Of a stretch of DNA of 16,584 nucleotides, positions 1 to 8,594 are shown in pieces. How positions within the stretch are numbered: the first letter of the stretch is position 1; the number at the start of each line of letters is the position of its first letter. The notes below the pieces were generated by a model. The model had not been told where the DNA came from. It did not search any database and saw only the letters and a program-made list of their open reading frames with translations. Location: positions 1-16,584 of the forward strand of contig DAOUFE010000033.1 in assembly GCA_034430215.1 (NCBI GenBank). Reading direction: 5' to 3'. The translations under genes were made by a program, and so were the position numbers. The stretch is from UBA4782 sp034430215. GTDB taxonomy: Bacteria > Chloroflexota > Anaerolineae > Anaerolineales > Anaerolineaceae.

Positions 1-1
1 C

Positions 2-490
2 GACCTGGTGCAATTCTCAACCGTGGTGTTCTTCGAGATCGAATATTCACTCTATACGTTGTGGCAAAGCGTGCGACGTGTATGGCGTTTGGGACAGACC
101 CAGCCGGTCAAAGCGATTTTCTCAGTTTACTCGTCAGCGATGGAAGCAACAGCGCTGGCCTTGATGGGAAAAAAGATGAAGGCCGCGCAGCTCGTTTACG
201 GGGATGAGGTCGGAGGTGCGATTGTTCCGGAGGAAGAAAGCGATTTTCTCACTCAGCTTGCTCGTGATGTGCTGGAGGGCGCGAAGCTCTCTGACCTACA
301 GACCTTGTTCGCTGATGATCTGCAAGTCAGCCACAATCCAATGGGCAGTTTGACGACCCCAAGCGCAGTGATCGTTCCGGGTCCAAAAGTGATGACTTGG
401 GATGATTGGGTGAGCCAGAAGACAGTGGTGGTCAGGCGGACACGAAGAAAGGAGGTAGTACCGGAGGGTCAGTTGGGATTTGGAATTTAA
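2..490 (+). CDS. SNF2-family helicase, C-terminal part (5' end outside window)
   Basis: The reading frame is open from the left edge of the window (codons from base 2), so this is the end of a longer gene; the GTG at base 8 is not a credible start. The visible part begins in the last section of a helicase core. RRVWRLGQTQPV matches SNF2/Swi2 motif VI (arginine finger region, R..R.GQ), followed by a segment in which a conserved FSVYSSAMEATAL stretch leads into about 100 residues of acidic and then basic tail. SNF2 proteins are double-stranded DNA translocases. Known contexts include DISARM class 1 (DrmD) and large helicases of integrative elements, but the N-terminal part needed to decide lies outside. 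The gene runs opposite to the large operon and converges on it at a hairpin, so it probably belongs to a different transcription unit or element. Confidence 0.8.
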   Translation, partial: DLVQFSTVVFFEIEYSLYTLWQSVRRVWRLGQTQPVKAIFSVYSSAMEATALALMGKKMKAAQLVYGDEVGGAIVPEEESDFLTQLARDVLEGAKLSDLQTLFADDLQVSHNPMGSLTTPSAVIVPGPKVMTWDDWVSQKTVVVRRTRRKEVVPEGQLGFGI

Positions 491-497
491 ATTTGTT

Positions 498-532
498 AGA
501 GCTGCCGTTTTTACTGGCAGCTCTTCAATTTT
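498..532. terminator. Convergent hairpin terminator
   Basis: A perfect 9-bp inverted repeat, AGAGCTGCC (498-506) and GGCAGCTCT (516-524), encloses a 9-nt loop. It lies 8 nt after the stop of the + strand helicase fragment and is followed on the + strand by TCAATTTTC, a modest T-rich tract. Read on the - strand it starts directly after the TGA (527-525) of the small 44-codon ORF and is followed by AACAAATTT, which is a poor T tract. It therefore fits a terminator for the + gene and probably a weaker one, or a 3'-end stabiliser, for the leftward operon. Confidence 0.7.
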
Positions 533-659
533 CTATCGCTTCTTTAGTTATTGGATTCTTCTTATTATTCAAATATCGGTAGTTGCCTTTTGGATACCAT
601 TTCGTAAAATCTGCAGGATCTTCATATCCTACGCCCACGAACAGATACCTTAAATCCAT
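525..659 (-). CDS. Small 44-residue ORF at the 3' end of the operon
   Basis: ATG at 659-657 opens a 44-codon frame ending with TGA at 527-525. The product begins MDLRYLFVGVGYEDPADF, continues with a FTKWYPKGNYRYL segment and ends in a basic/acidic tail (KKNPITKEAIEN). Its first 12 or so codons overlap the 3' end of the Dna2-like gene in another frame, and an in-frame TGA lies immediately before its ATG, so it is not simply a frameshifted continuation of that gene from far upstream. No strong Shine-Dalgarno is visible; translation could be coupled to the helicase. The composition looks protein-like (Tyr, Trp, Pro, Gly spread through it), and the stop abuts the terminator hairpin, as expected for the last gene of an operon. 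I do not recognise a family. It could still be a chance ORF. Confidence 0.45.
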   Translation of the reverse strand: MDLRYLFVGVGYEDPADFTKWYPKGNYRYLNNKKNPITKEAIEN

Positions 660-3600
660 TCATTGTGCTTTGAATTAAGATATCTGGGGTGTAATGATGA
701 AACAGTCGTTTCCAGATCGCTGATTGCTCAAATATTTCCAGGTCAGACGTAAGGAGATCTACTACTGATCTGGAGGCTAAAACAATAAGTTTTTTTCTAG
801 GGCGAGAAATAGCAACATTCAGGCGATTCAAGTTGAGGAGAAAGTCCGCTTCATTGCGAACATAGTCCGGATCCGAAGCAGTTGCGGATACAATGATCAC
901 ATCCCGCTCATCTCCCTGAAAGCGTTCAACGGTATCAATGGAGTTTACTTCTGCCAGGTTAGGAAATTCTGCTCTTAAAAGCGCTTTTTGCGCTCGATGA
1001 GGCACCACCACACCGATCCCGTTTCTCCCATCCAAACTCAAATGCTTTACACATGCATCAATCAAGGGACGTGTCAGTTCTAACTCAACCGGATTGAACT
1101 GTTGCGAAGCTTGTTCCGTGTGCTCAATTACGACGATAGGGTAATGTGGATCCAATACCGCATCAACGTAAGGTTGTAAGGGGGGTAATTGATTAATGAT
1201 TTCCTTACGTCGAGAATGGAAGTTAATCCCATCTTTGGCATACACATTCGCCCTTAAGAATTCGGCGATCTGTTCGTGCAAACGGAAACTCTCATCAAGT
1301 TTGACTTGGGGAAAACCCCGGTCAACAAGCGTTTCAAAAAGCGAAACATAAGGTTTGTGTTCTGTCGCAGAGCGTTTTTTCTCATCTTTCCAAGGGTGTG
1401 CAATAATTGGCGGCATCTGTCGGTGGTCGCCAACCACAATCATGCTACCTAATGCTTTGAGGAAGCTGCCAGCAAGCACCCCTTCTGGCACACTCATTTG
1501 TGACGCTTCATCAATCACGACCAGATCAAAAGTTTTGGTTGTCCAATCAACATAACGGCCGCCTAACGCCCGATATTTCATTAAGTTATATGCACCGCCA
1601 GATGTGGCGCCAAAGACAACAAAAGGTTTTTGCAGTATGGGTTCAAGGTTTTGTTTTTGCTCAAATGCGTTCAACGCGTTCACGCCAGGGGCCACTGGAT
1701 CGCCAGGATCATTGACAAGCTTATAAATCTCCAGGCTGCGTAATCCCTTTCCGCCAAATTGGTCGGAAGCAAATGAGCTTACTTGTTGGAGCGCGTGCGC
1801 CAGTGCTTGCAACTCTACGTTGATTGCATTATGTGTTTTGCATGAAATTAATACACGGCAAGGTTTACCCTGCACTGCCGCCGCGGCAACACGGGCCAGA
1901 ATAGCCCAGGCTAATGTATAGCTTTTTCCAGTACCAGGAGGCCCCTGTACCAGGACCAAAGGTTTATTGTAATGTCCAGCAATGGCTTCATGCTGCCGTT
2001 GAGTCAGTTTGCGGTTCCGATTCTTTAGGTATGCATCAATCAGGTCTGCGAATCGCCGATAAAACTCCCCAAGATTCGGATTGAGTTCTCGCTCGACAGG
2101 TGTTTCTCTCAACCAGTTGAAGAATGTATTGCCGTCTACGTTTGCCAACGCATCCAGGATCTTATCAGCATTGAGATCATCAGACATTGGGTCAATCGTA
2201 TAAAAACCGCCGGCTGACGGCTCGAGACGATTATTGTGGAAATAGCGAAAATCGCCATCCGGGAAGGTAATTCCAAGTAATTGAAGCACAACCTCATCTT
2301 TGCCAATGGCCTCGACGATTGCAAGCCTGCCATGCTTGATCTGATTCCCCGAAATCTTTTGATCGCTGGGATTGAATACAACCCAGTCGCCTTCCTTAAG
2401 CTTACAGGAATTCATGATAAGAACCGGATCCAACCCAAGCGCGCCAAATTCAGGGTGAAACTGGTAGAGATTATTCCCAACTCTCCCGATGAACTTCAGG
2501 AGCATTGCCAGCCCACCCTGAACTCTGCGCTCGATTGGCAAACTGTAATTCAACAAGTTAGCTTGCAGCGCAGTATGATGTTCCATGTACAGAAACTCTC
2601 GCAGGCTTTGCACAAGGTCCACCGGATCGGCGCCGCCAGAAAGCGCAGGTAAGTAAAGTGGCTGTTTATCCAGGAAACGGGCTTTTGTTTTGAATGAAGA
2701 CTCAATTTTTGCCAGTGCTCGTACACGCATTGCTGCAAATGAGGTCAACATCTCCAGATTGACCTGGCGGAAGGGTTCTAACAGGCGAGAATCTTCCTTG
2801 CTTTCTGGGAGGCAATTCCATGCAGCATAGGCATACTCTAAAGGAATTTGCGAGTTGAAACGACTGGCTGCCTCAATCGCGAACCTACCCTTTTCATTCT
2901 CCTGGCCTTTGCTTGGGATGATATGGCCATCCTCTTCACGGGTCACGTTCCGCCGATTGTCGAACATGCGAGCGCGAAAGAGAGAGTAATACTCATATTT
3001 CTCGTCTTTCCAATCGAAGCCCCTCCAGCGGGCCACATCATGGAGCGGAGCGCACACGCGTCCCGAGTTCAACCTCTCTTGAACTTCATCCGCCAGGAAT
3101 GAAATAATGGGTTGTGTAAGTGCCGGGCTTTGCGTAAGTAAATCAAAAAAAGCCGGGACAGAAGCAACGGCTGTTAGGTGACGCTTGAGAGCTTCCAACA
3201 ACACGGTTTGATCATAACGGTTGTAGCAGTACAGGTGGACAGGCGCTTGCTCGTTTTCGGAGACTTGCCGCATCGCCCCAATCACTTGGCGCACCCAATC
3301 AATTAACAACGATTTTTCAACAGCATCGTTTGGCGGACTATCCGCACACGAGATAACAACTTTCTCACCCCTCGGGCCGATGACCAAGGCGCTGATCATG
3401 TAGACACGGTCTTGCAGATAATCTCTTTGGGCATCGAAGAATATTTTTACTAAATTGGGATATTCCTCATCACTCGGCAATGTTCCAAATCCCGAACCAA
3501 CCAAATAAGAGCGATAATCAGCGTTGGGGTCAAAATGCCGCAAAGCCGCTTTGGCGCGCTGGACAAGGAATGGCAGGTTGGGCGCCACTGGCCAACGGTT

Positions 3601-4512
3601 ATTGAGTATGTCCAGTCGAGATTGTTCAGAACTGGCATTTTGCAATTCATAGCTTCCTTGCGGGGGTAAGTCCATGAGCCTGGCCAGTTCAGGCAATGTT
3701 GTAATCCCCACATCGTTGAGCACTCTCTTTTCAACAGCCGTAATGTGAGGGGTTAACGCAACATCGAGCCGTTCTGCCGAATCATACATGCATAAGGCGT
3801 TATAAAGACATCCATCACACTTGTAGCTCAAGTGATAGAAGGCGTCTTCAAAAGGCTGGTTAGCCACGCGCTTGACTACCGCGTCTTCATGGACAACCAG
3901 GCGATCAAGGATAGATAGATAAGTATCAAGGTCAAAAGTGGGAGTATCTGGACCTAAGGTTGGATAACTGCCATTATCCTGCTTTGTTAGTATCGTTCCC
4001 CGAATATCTGCAAGTGGAATTTGATAATCCTTAGCCAGGGTCTGGATCATCCGGGCATAAATGGCGACTTGCAAGCGATGTTCGGTTTTCTCTTTGCGAG
4101 ACGCCTTGATGTCGGCAATCAATACTTTTAAGCCGCCTTGTTTGTCACGCGACAGATGAATAACATCTGCGCGGCCGCTGCACACGTAGTCCCCAATGGG
4201 TGATTCCAGGGTTGGCTGGAACAGGATCGTAGGAGTTTTTACTTCGCGGAACCATCTCAGAGTTTCTTGAAGATCCTCTTTGTCCAGGTCAACAATTACT
4301 TCGCCCTTAGCTGCCAATTTTGCAGCGATATTTTGCTCAAAATCAGCGCCGGATTCTTTCAGCAGGGGAGTAAGAGGCTGGATGGTAATTCCCCATCGTT
4401 TCTCCAGACGTTCCACATCTGCTGGAACCAGTCGAAAACGCAGGTACCGCTCACAGTTTTCAAGGCGGATGTATTGACTCAAGCTGGTAGGATTTAACCG
4501 AGGCGTGCTCAT
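622..4512 (-). CDS. Dna2-like Fe-S RecB nuclease fused to SF1 helicase
   Basis: This 1296-residue protein joins a TM0106/RecB-family nuclease to an SF1B (Dna2/Upf1-like) helicase, so it probably translocates on single-stranded DNA and cleaves it. Nuclease, residues 1-250: C20, the SGRADV strand with D116, D134-I-K136 (DxK), Q148...Y152 (QxxxY), and C232-x2-C235-x5-C241. Together these are the four cysteines of the Fe-S nuclease fold shared with AddB, Dna2 and Cas4. Residues about 350-450 look like the RNase H-like domain common in TM0106 proteins, but the expected DxE reads D360-A-Q. The helicase has Walker A GPPGTGKS (857-864) and DEAS (1001-1004), with RLNVAISRPRKKL near the C-terminus as motif VI. 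The start ATG lies 6 nt after the Mrr gene stop with only a weak GAAGAA upstream, suggesting coupling. It is the last large gene of the operon; a role in processing cut invader DNA is inferred. Confidence 0.9.
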   Translation of the reverse strand: MSTPRLNPTSLSQYIRLENCERYLRFRLVPADVERLEKRWGITIQPLTPLLKESGADFEQNIAAKLAAKGEVIVDLDKEDLQETLRWFREVKTPTILFQPTLESPIGDYVCSGRADVIHLSRDKQGGLKVLIADIKASRKEKTEHRLQVAIYARMIQTLAKDYQIPLADIRGTILTKQDNGSYPTLGPDTPTFDLDTYLSILDRLVVHEDAVVKRVANQPFEDAFYHLSYKCDGCLYNALCMYDSAERLDVALTPHITAVEKRVLNDVGITTLPELARLMDLPPQGSYELQNASSEQSRLDILNNRWPVAPNLPFLVQRAKAALRHFDPNADYRSYLVGSGFGTLPSDEEYPNLVKIFFDAQRDYLQDRVYMISALVIGPRGEKVVISCADSPPNDAVEKSLLIDWVRQVIGAMRQVSENEQAPVHLYCYNRYDQTVLLEALKRHLTAVASVPAFFDLLTQSPALTQPIISFLADEVQERLNSGRVCAPLHDVARWRGFDWKDEKYEYYSLFRARMFDNRRNVTREEDGHIIPSKGQENEKGRFAIEAASRFNSQIPLEYAYAAWNCLPESKEDSRLLEPFRQVNLEMLTSFAAMRVRALAKIESSFKTKARFLDKQPLYLPALSGGADPVDLVQSLREFLYMEHHTALQANLLNYSLPIERRVQGGLAMLLKFIGRVGNNLYQFHPEFGALGLDPVLIMNSCKLKEGDWVVFNPSDQKISGNQIKHGRLAIVEAIGKDEVVLQLLGITFPDGDFRYFHNNRLEPSAGGFYTIDPMSDDLNADKILDALANVDGNTFFNWLRETPVERELNPNLGEFYRRFADLIDAYLKNRNRKLTQRQHEAIAGHYNKPLVLVQGPPGTGKSYTLAWAILARVAAAAVQGKPCRVLISCKTHNAINVELQALAHALQQVSSFASDQFGGKGLRSLEIYKLVNDPGDPVAPGVNALNAFEQKQNLEPILQKPFVVFGATSGGAYNLMKYRALGGRYVDWTTKTFDLVVIDEASQMSVPEGVLAGSFLKALGSMIVVGDHRQMPPIIAHPWKDEKKRSATEHKPYVSLFETLVDRGFPQVKLDESFRLHEQIAEFLRANVYAKDGINFHSRRKEIINQLPPLQPYVDAVLDPHYPIVVIEHTEQASQQFNPVELELTRPLIDACVKHLSLDGRNGIGVVVPHRAQKALLRAEFPNLAEVNSIDTVERFQGDERDVIIVSATASDPDYVRNEADFLLNLNRLNVAISRPRKKLIVLASRSVVDLLTSDLEIFEQSAIWKRLFHHYTPDILIQSTMNGFKVSVRGRRI

Positions 4513-4518
4513 GAGAGG

Positions 4519-5541
4519 CTATTCTTCACTTTCGGCCAATTCGATCAGATCGTAAGGCGTGCGCATGATTCCAATGTTGTTTTCAATCATCAGGTCCGCC
4601 AACTGCTCGCCGTTCATCAGACCAACCGGAATTTTGTCGGGTTTATTTGCTTCTTCGTAAGCGCCTTTGCTAAAGTCGCTAGTCGTGATGATTAATCCTT
4701 GTTCGTGGGTACTCAAACTGCCGCGCACTTGTTGTACGACTGGCGCCTGAATATTGTTTTTCCACTTCTTCACCTGGACGGCCATGCGTGTCCGAATGGA
4801 CTCGCCCACAACAAGAGTCGCACGCACATCAATTCCCTTGTCACCGCTGTATGGTGTTACGATCACATCCTCAAATCCCATTGCTGCAAGCAGCAAGGCA
4901 ATGAGCTTCTCAAACTCTCCCGCCGGCATTTCTTGCAAGCGCTCAAGTAGTTTCTTGCGGACTTCCTTGTTATGGCTCTCAATCATCCCTGCTAACCCCT
5001 GCGCCTCCCAAGCAGATAAACCAAGATAGCCTTTGCCGTGCATGATGAAGCGCGGCTGTTCGCCGCGCTTCTTTTTTCGCTCGATCTCGGTAATAACCTG
5101 GGCATACATCGTGGCAGCGGGCGTCAGCCCCTTGGTTGAAATTAGATGTAAATCAAGGGCTTTATCGGTGATTGTTTGGTAGTGCATGGGCTGCTTTGAA
5201 GCATCTTGCTGCAGGATATATTCGGCTGCGTCAGAAAAGGACATGGTTTTCGGTTGAACAACCGATGGCGGCTTTTCTTCAACGTTTGTTTCAGGTGTTG
5301 AATCCAAAATGGCCGGCGCCGTTTTGTTCAGCCCATACAGTGATTTTTCGAAATGTGCGAAGCGAGACTTTGCGCCGTGTTTACGAATATCTACTGAAAG
5401 CGTTGAACTAATCGTTTGTTCAGGGGTTTTCCCTTCCGTTGTCCACAATCCTTGCTCTAGAATTCTATGGGTTATTTCAGCAACAGATAAAGGTTGTCCT
5501 GCTTGCTGCAAAACCTGATATATGGCGTCCATAGCTTTCAT
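4519..5541 (-). CDS. HARE-HTH + Mrr-type restriction endonuclease
   Basis: I choose the ATG at 5541 (340 residues). It overlaps the res stop as ATGA, and the product then starts MKAMDAIYQVLQ, exactly where a winged-helix domain begins; a longer frame to 5592 only adds residues encoded inside res. Residues about 3-75 match the HARE-HTH pattern (L..AG.PLSVAEIT..IL..GLW...GKTPEQTISS.L...I...). A second, similar segment follows at about 102-178 (AAEYIL.......H...IT..AL...LI...GLTP..TMYAQV). The C-terminal third is an Mrr catalytic domain: GEFEKLIALLLAAMGF, then GDKGID with D238, and Q256-V-K258 in the QxK motif, followed by QQVRGSL...GLIITTSDFS. Mrr enzymes are PD-(D/E)XK nucleases, often modification-dependent, and HARE domains are predicted to discriminate modified DNA. 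It sits between res and the Dna2-like gene. Family assignment is firm; the trigger is unknown. Confidence 0.88.
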   Translation of the reverse strand: MKAMDAIYQVLQQAGQPLSVAEITHRILEQGLWTTEGKTPEQTISSTLSVDIRKHGAKSRFAHFEKSLYGLNKTAPAILDSTPETNVEEKPPSVVQPKTMSFSDAAEYILQQDASKQPMHYQTITDKALDLHLISTKGLTPAATMYAQVITEIERKKKRGEQPRFIMHGKGYLGLSAWEAQGLAGMIESHNKEVRKKLLERLQEMPAGEFEKLIALLLAAMGFEDVIVTPYSGDKGIDVRATLVVGESIRTRMAVQVKKWKNNIQAPVVQQVRGSLSTHEQGLIITTSDFSKGAYEEANKPDKIPVGLMNGEQLADLMIENNIGIMRTPYDLIELAESEE

Positions 5542-8500
5542 GAGGGAGTGAACCTTTCTTGGAAGGGTGATTCTTCCTCGGATTTCCACCACTCAACAAC
5601 GGTATCTGGCACAACCCGGTAGTCAATGCCAATCTGCTTGAAATGTTTCTTGGCGCAGAGAATCTTGCGCTTCTCGTGGGGGAAACGCAGCCCTTCCAAC
5701 TCCTCTCTGCCTTTCGTTTCGCGTACCAATTCCAGGACAATCTTGCCATCAGGTGAATAGCGGGCAATGCCCCAATCGGGGTTGTAGTTACCAATCACCT
5801 TGGGGAACTGGATACGGAAGGAAGGAGGAAATTTGAAGTAAAAAACGACCTGGTCATCTTCAATCAGGCGGAATTGCACAAATCGTTTCTCTACGTCCGA
5901 GTCAATTTGCACCTGGTCATATAATCCGGCGGGACCAGCGTCAATGAGCTCACTTTGGGGAAATTCCTTTTGCGGTGGGAAGAGATCCTCCAAGTCGAAC
6001 CCCCAGCTCAAGTCGGCTTTATCCAGGTAAAACTCGATTCGCTCGGAGACATGATCTGCCAGGGCATTGCTGACTTCACTGATGAATTGCCCGGCGAAGC
6101 CTTCCGGGTTGGCAAAAATAGATTGTTTTTTGCGATCGCTTAAACCCTTGAAAATCTGGTTGATCGTAGGGCGGGTAAGGCCTGTCTCACGCGCAGCGCG
6201 GTCAATGAGATTCGGTACAGGGTAGGTTTCCTTGGGAGCCATCACGGCGCGCTCAACCACTTTTTGCCCCTGCTCGCTTTGGAAGGTGATCGCCTGGTTC
6301 AAGCGCAGCTCGATATCCTTGCCAAAGACCACGTAGGAGTTCTCTCCATCTTCCACAATCCGTGAAATCTTGAAATCACGCAAGCGCTCATCCCGCATGC
6401 TTTCCGATAAGTCCGCCTTCACGGCATAGGTATTGGTGACGTTCATCTCGCCGCCATCCGTGTCTCGGCGGGAAATTTGAATCCGGGCTTTTTCGCCCGA
6501 AACCCGCTCCAGCTTGATGGTATATTCGGTCACCACGAAAGCGCCCTTCTCTACCACAATGACGGCTTGCGGGGTAGGCAGGTTGTTGAGCCGCTCAACA
6601 CATCGTTCGATCAACGCCGGAGTGTCAATTTCAATTCGATAAGATGTTTTGCGCTGGAGCTTTGCCCAGAAATCCAGGAATGCCTGCTTGGCGAAGATCG
6701 CATCGTTGCGCTTTGCCGGCTGCTTGGCGCCGTTTCGCGGGGGCGGTGGCGGTGCGTCTCCGGCCTCCCGATACTCATCTTGAAGCCTGGCGGCGTAGGA
6801 TTGGTAACTCTCATTGGCAATTACCGAGAGCAGGTTGACCTCCTCCTCGAAAACGCGGTCGCCGTTTTGGTTGACTGCCAGGCGCAGGCCGCGGCCAATC
6901 TCTTGCCGTTTTTTGATGTCTGAAACGGTCTGGTTCAGCGTGCAAATCTGAAAGACATTGGGGTTGTCCCAACCTTCTTTTAATGCCGAGTGCGCAAAGA
7001 TAAAGCAGGTTTTCTTTAGCTCATCTCTGCCATCATAGAAAGACAACAATCGTTCCTTGTCTTTCATGATCAACTCGTAAGCTAGTTTCTCTGCATCCTT
7101 TTCTACGTTGGTTTTCTTTTCTTCATCCAGGGTCGTATCAATGGCGTCACCCTCGCCCTCGCCTTTCTTGGGCTTGCTTTTGGCAAAGTACGCATTGCGG
7201 ACTTCAGCCGCTGTCCATTGGGTGAAGAATGGGTAGCGGTGTTTCAGCCGTTCGTATTCCTCTTCAAAGATTTTGCGAATAATGCCATCTGGAGCCGTGT
7301 AATTGGCAACGCGGTCTATGAAGAACAACGACAGCACCTTGATCCCCTTGCGTTCCAGGCGCTGCTGCATTTCCATGTGCTGCTCAATCGTTTTGCGAAT
7401 CTGCACACGGAAAATCTCAGGGCGTGAAGGGCCGATTGTCTCCTTGGCCACAATCCGTATGCCATTCTCAAACTCAACGAAATTGTCTCGAACGTTGATC
7501 TCGACCACCTTGTAACCGCCGCGATGTTCCTCGCGGTGTGTCTTCTCATACAGGTCATCGTTATGCTTCAGGATGATCTCGGCTTCTTTCAACCGCCCTC
7601 TGTCATCCACGTAGGTTTTCATGCGCGCCCGGATCCCATCGCGCCCGGCGCCGCTGGTCACCACTTCTTGAAGAGATAAAAAGGGCTGGTTGAAGTTTTC
7701 CCGTTCGGTCACGCCATACACCTGGATTTTCTTGACCAGGTTCTGGCGGTAAGCATCAAACGGCGTCAGGCGGTACACCAGGTTCGGGCTTTCGCGGTGC
7801 GTGGCGGAGTAACGCAGGGCAAACAACGGGTGCAGGGTGCGCAGCGCCGCTTTGGATTTCTCGGAGCCCATGTTCTGCGGTTCATCCAGGATCAAAATCG
7901 GGCGCGTTTCCTGAATGTATTGGTAGGGCAGCCGCTCGCCAGGCAGCTTTTCCGAAGGCTTGAAAATCACATTCGAGGTTTTGTTGAATGAATCCAGTGT
8001 GATGACCATCACCTCGGTGAAGGTGGACGTGGCAAAATTGCGCAGTTGGCTCAAACGGCTGCCATCGTACTGGGTGAGATTGACATTCTCATTGTTGTAG
8101 AGCGAACGGAAGTGGCTTTGGGTGATCTGGAAGTTCTTGATCACTCCCTCATAGATGGCAATGCTGGGCACCACAATGATGAATTTGCTGAAGCCGTAGC
8201 GCTGGCGCAGTTCATGGATGGTGCGCAGGTAAACGTAGGTTTTACCGGTGCCCGTTTCCATCTCGATGGTGAAACTGGGGTAGCGCCAGTTATCATACCC
8301 AATGCCCTCCAACACCATGCCGTCATCCACCTCCAGCCCCAGGGGGATTTGCGGAAGCTGAAGGTGATTGTCTTCCTGCACCTGGCGCAGGTTGTTGAAC
8401 AGCCAGCTCTCCGCCATGGTTTCGTATTTCGGCAGGTTGGGTATGATTTCATCACCTAATGCAAAAGCTGTTGAATGTCTAGGAAGCCCTTCGAATAAGC

Positions 8501-8570
8501 GCGCCACACTTTCAACAGCATGTTGTTGGTGAGGCTGATTAGGATCAAATTTCAATCGAAGATTCTGCAT
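5538..8570 (-). CDS. res: Type III restriction enzyme, Res helicase-nuclease subunit
   Basis: This is a full-length Res subunit of 1010 residues. The SF2 translocase core shows Walker A METGTGKT (104-111), the type III hallmark DEPQ (229-232), SATH as motif III (255-258), and QEIGRGLR as motif VI (556-563). The C-terminal endonuclease shows P931-D932 and then E951-T-K953 (PD...ExK), the expected metal-binding residues. With Mod it forms the complex that, after ATP-driven long-range communication between two unmethylated sites, cuts DNA about 25-27 bp from the site (known for EcoP1I/EcoP15I). The start is an ATG preceded by GAGGA (8578-8582) with 7-nt spacing, 24 nt after the upstream stop. 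It does not directly follow mod: two accessory genes lie between. Nothing suggests inactivation. The gene is GC-rich, in sharp contrast to the AT-rich genes just upstream. Confidence 0.95.
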   Translation of the reverse strand: MQNLRLKFDPNQPHQQHAVESVARLFEGLPRHSTAFALGDEIIPNLPKYETMAESWLFNNLRQVQEDNHLQLPQIPLGLEVDDGMVLEGIGYDNWRYPSFTIEMETGTGKTYVYLRTIHELRQRYGFSKFIIVVPSIAIYEGVIKNFQITQSHFRSLYNNENVNLTQYDGSRLSQLRNFATSTFTEVMVITLDSFNKTSNVIFKPSEKLPGERLPYQYIQETRPILILDEPQNMGSEKSKAALRTLHPLFALRYSATHRESPNLVYRLTPFDAYRQNLVKKIQVYGVTERENFNQPFLSLQEVVTSGAGRDGIRARMKTYVDDRGRLKEAEIILKHNDDLYEKTHREEHRGGYKVVEINVRDNFVEFENGIRIVAKETIGPSRPEIFRVQIRKTIEQHMEMQQRLERKGIKVLSLFFIDRVANYTAPDGIIRKIFEEEYERLKHRYPFFTQWTAAEVRNAYFAKSKPKKGEGEGDAIDTTLDEEKKTNVEKDAEKLAYELIMKDKERLLSFYDGRDELKKTCFIFAHSALKEGWDNPNVFQICTLNQTVSDIKKRQEIGRGLRLAVNQNGDRVFEEEVNLLSVIANESYQSYAARLQDEYREAGDAPPPPPRNGAKQPAKRNDAIFAKQAFLDFWAKLQRKTSYRIEIDTPALIERCVERLNNLPTPQAVIVVEKGAFVVTEYTIKLERVSGEKARIQISRRDTDGGEMNVTNTYAVKADLSESMRDERLRDFKISRIVEDGENSYVVFGKDIELRLNQAITFQSEQGQKVVERAVMAPKETYPVPNLIDRAARETGLTRPTINQIFKGLSDRKKQSIFANPEGFAGQFISEVSNALADHVSERIEFYLDKADLSWGFDLEDLFPPQKEFPQSELIDAGPAGLYDQVQIDSDVEKRFVQFRLIEDDQVVFYFKFPPSFRIQFPKVIGNYNPDWGIARYSPDGKIVLELVRETKGREELEGLRFPHEKRKILCAKKHFKQIGIDYRVVPDTVVEWWKSEEESPFQERFTPS

Positions 8571-8594
8571 GAATTCATCCTCGAACTGCTGCTT

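Noticed and set aside
600..660. Small ORF as a frameshifted C-terminus of the Dna2-like protein
   Set aside because: An in-frame stop lies immediately before its ATG, and the Dna2-like protein already ends with the kind of tail expected after motif VI; a shift would have to occur within its last dozen codons.
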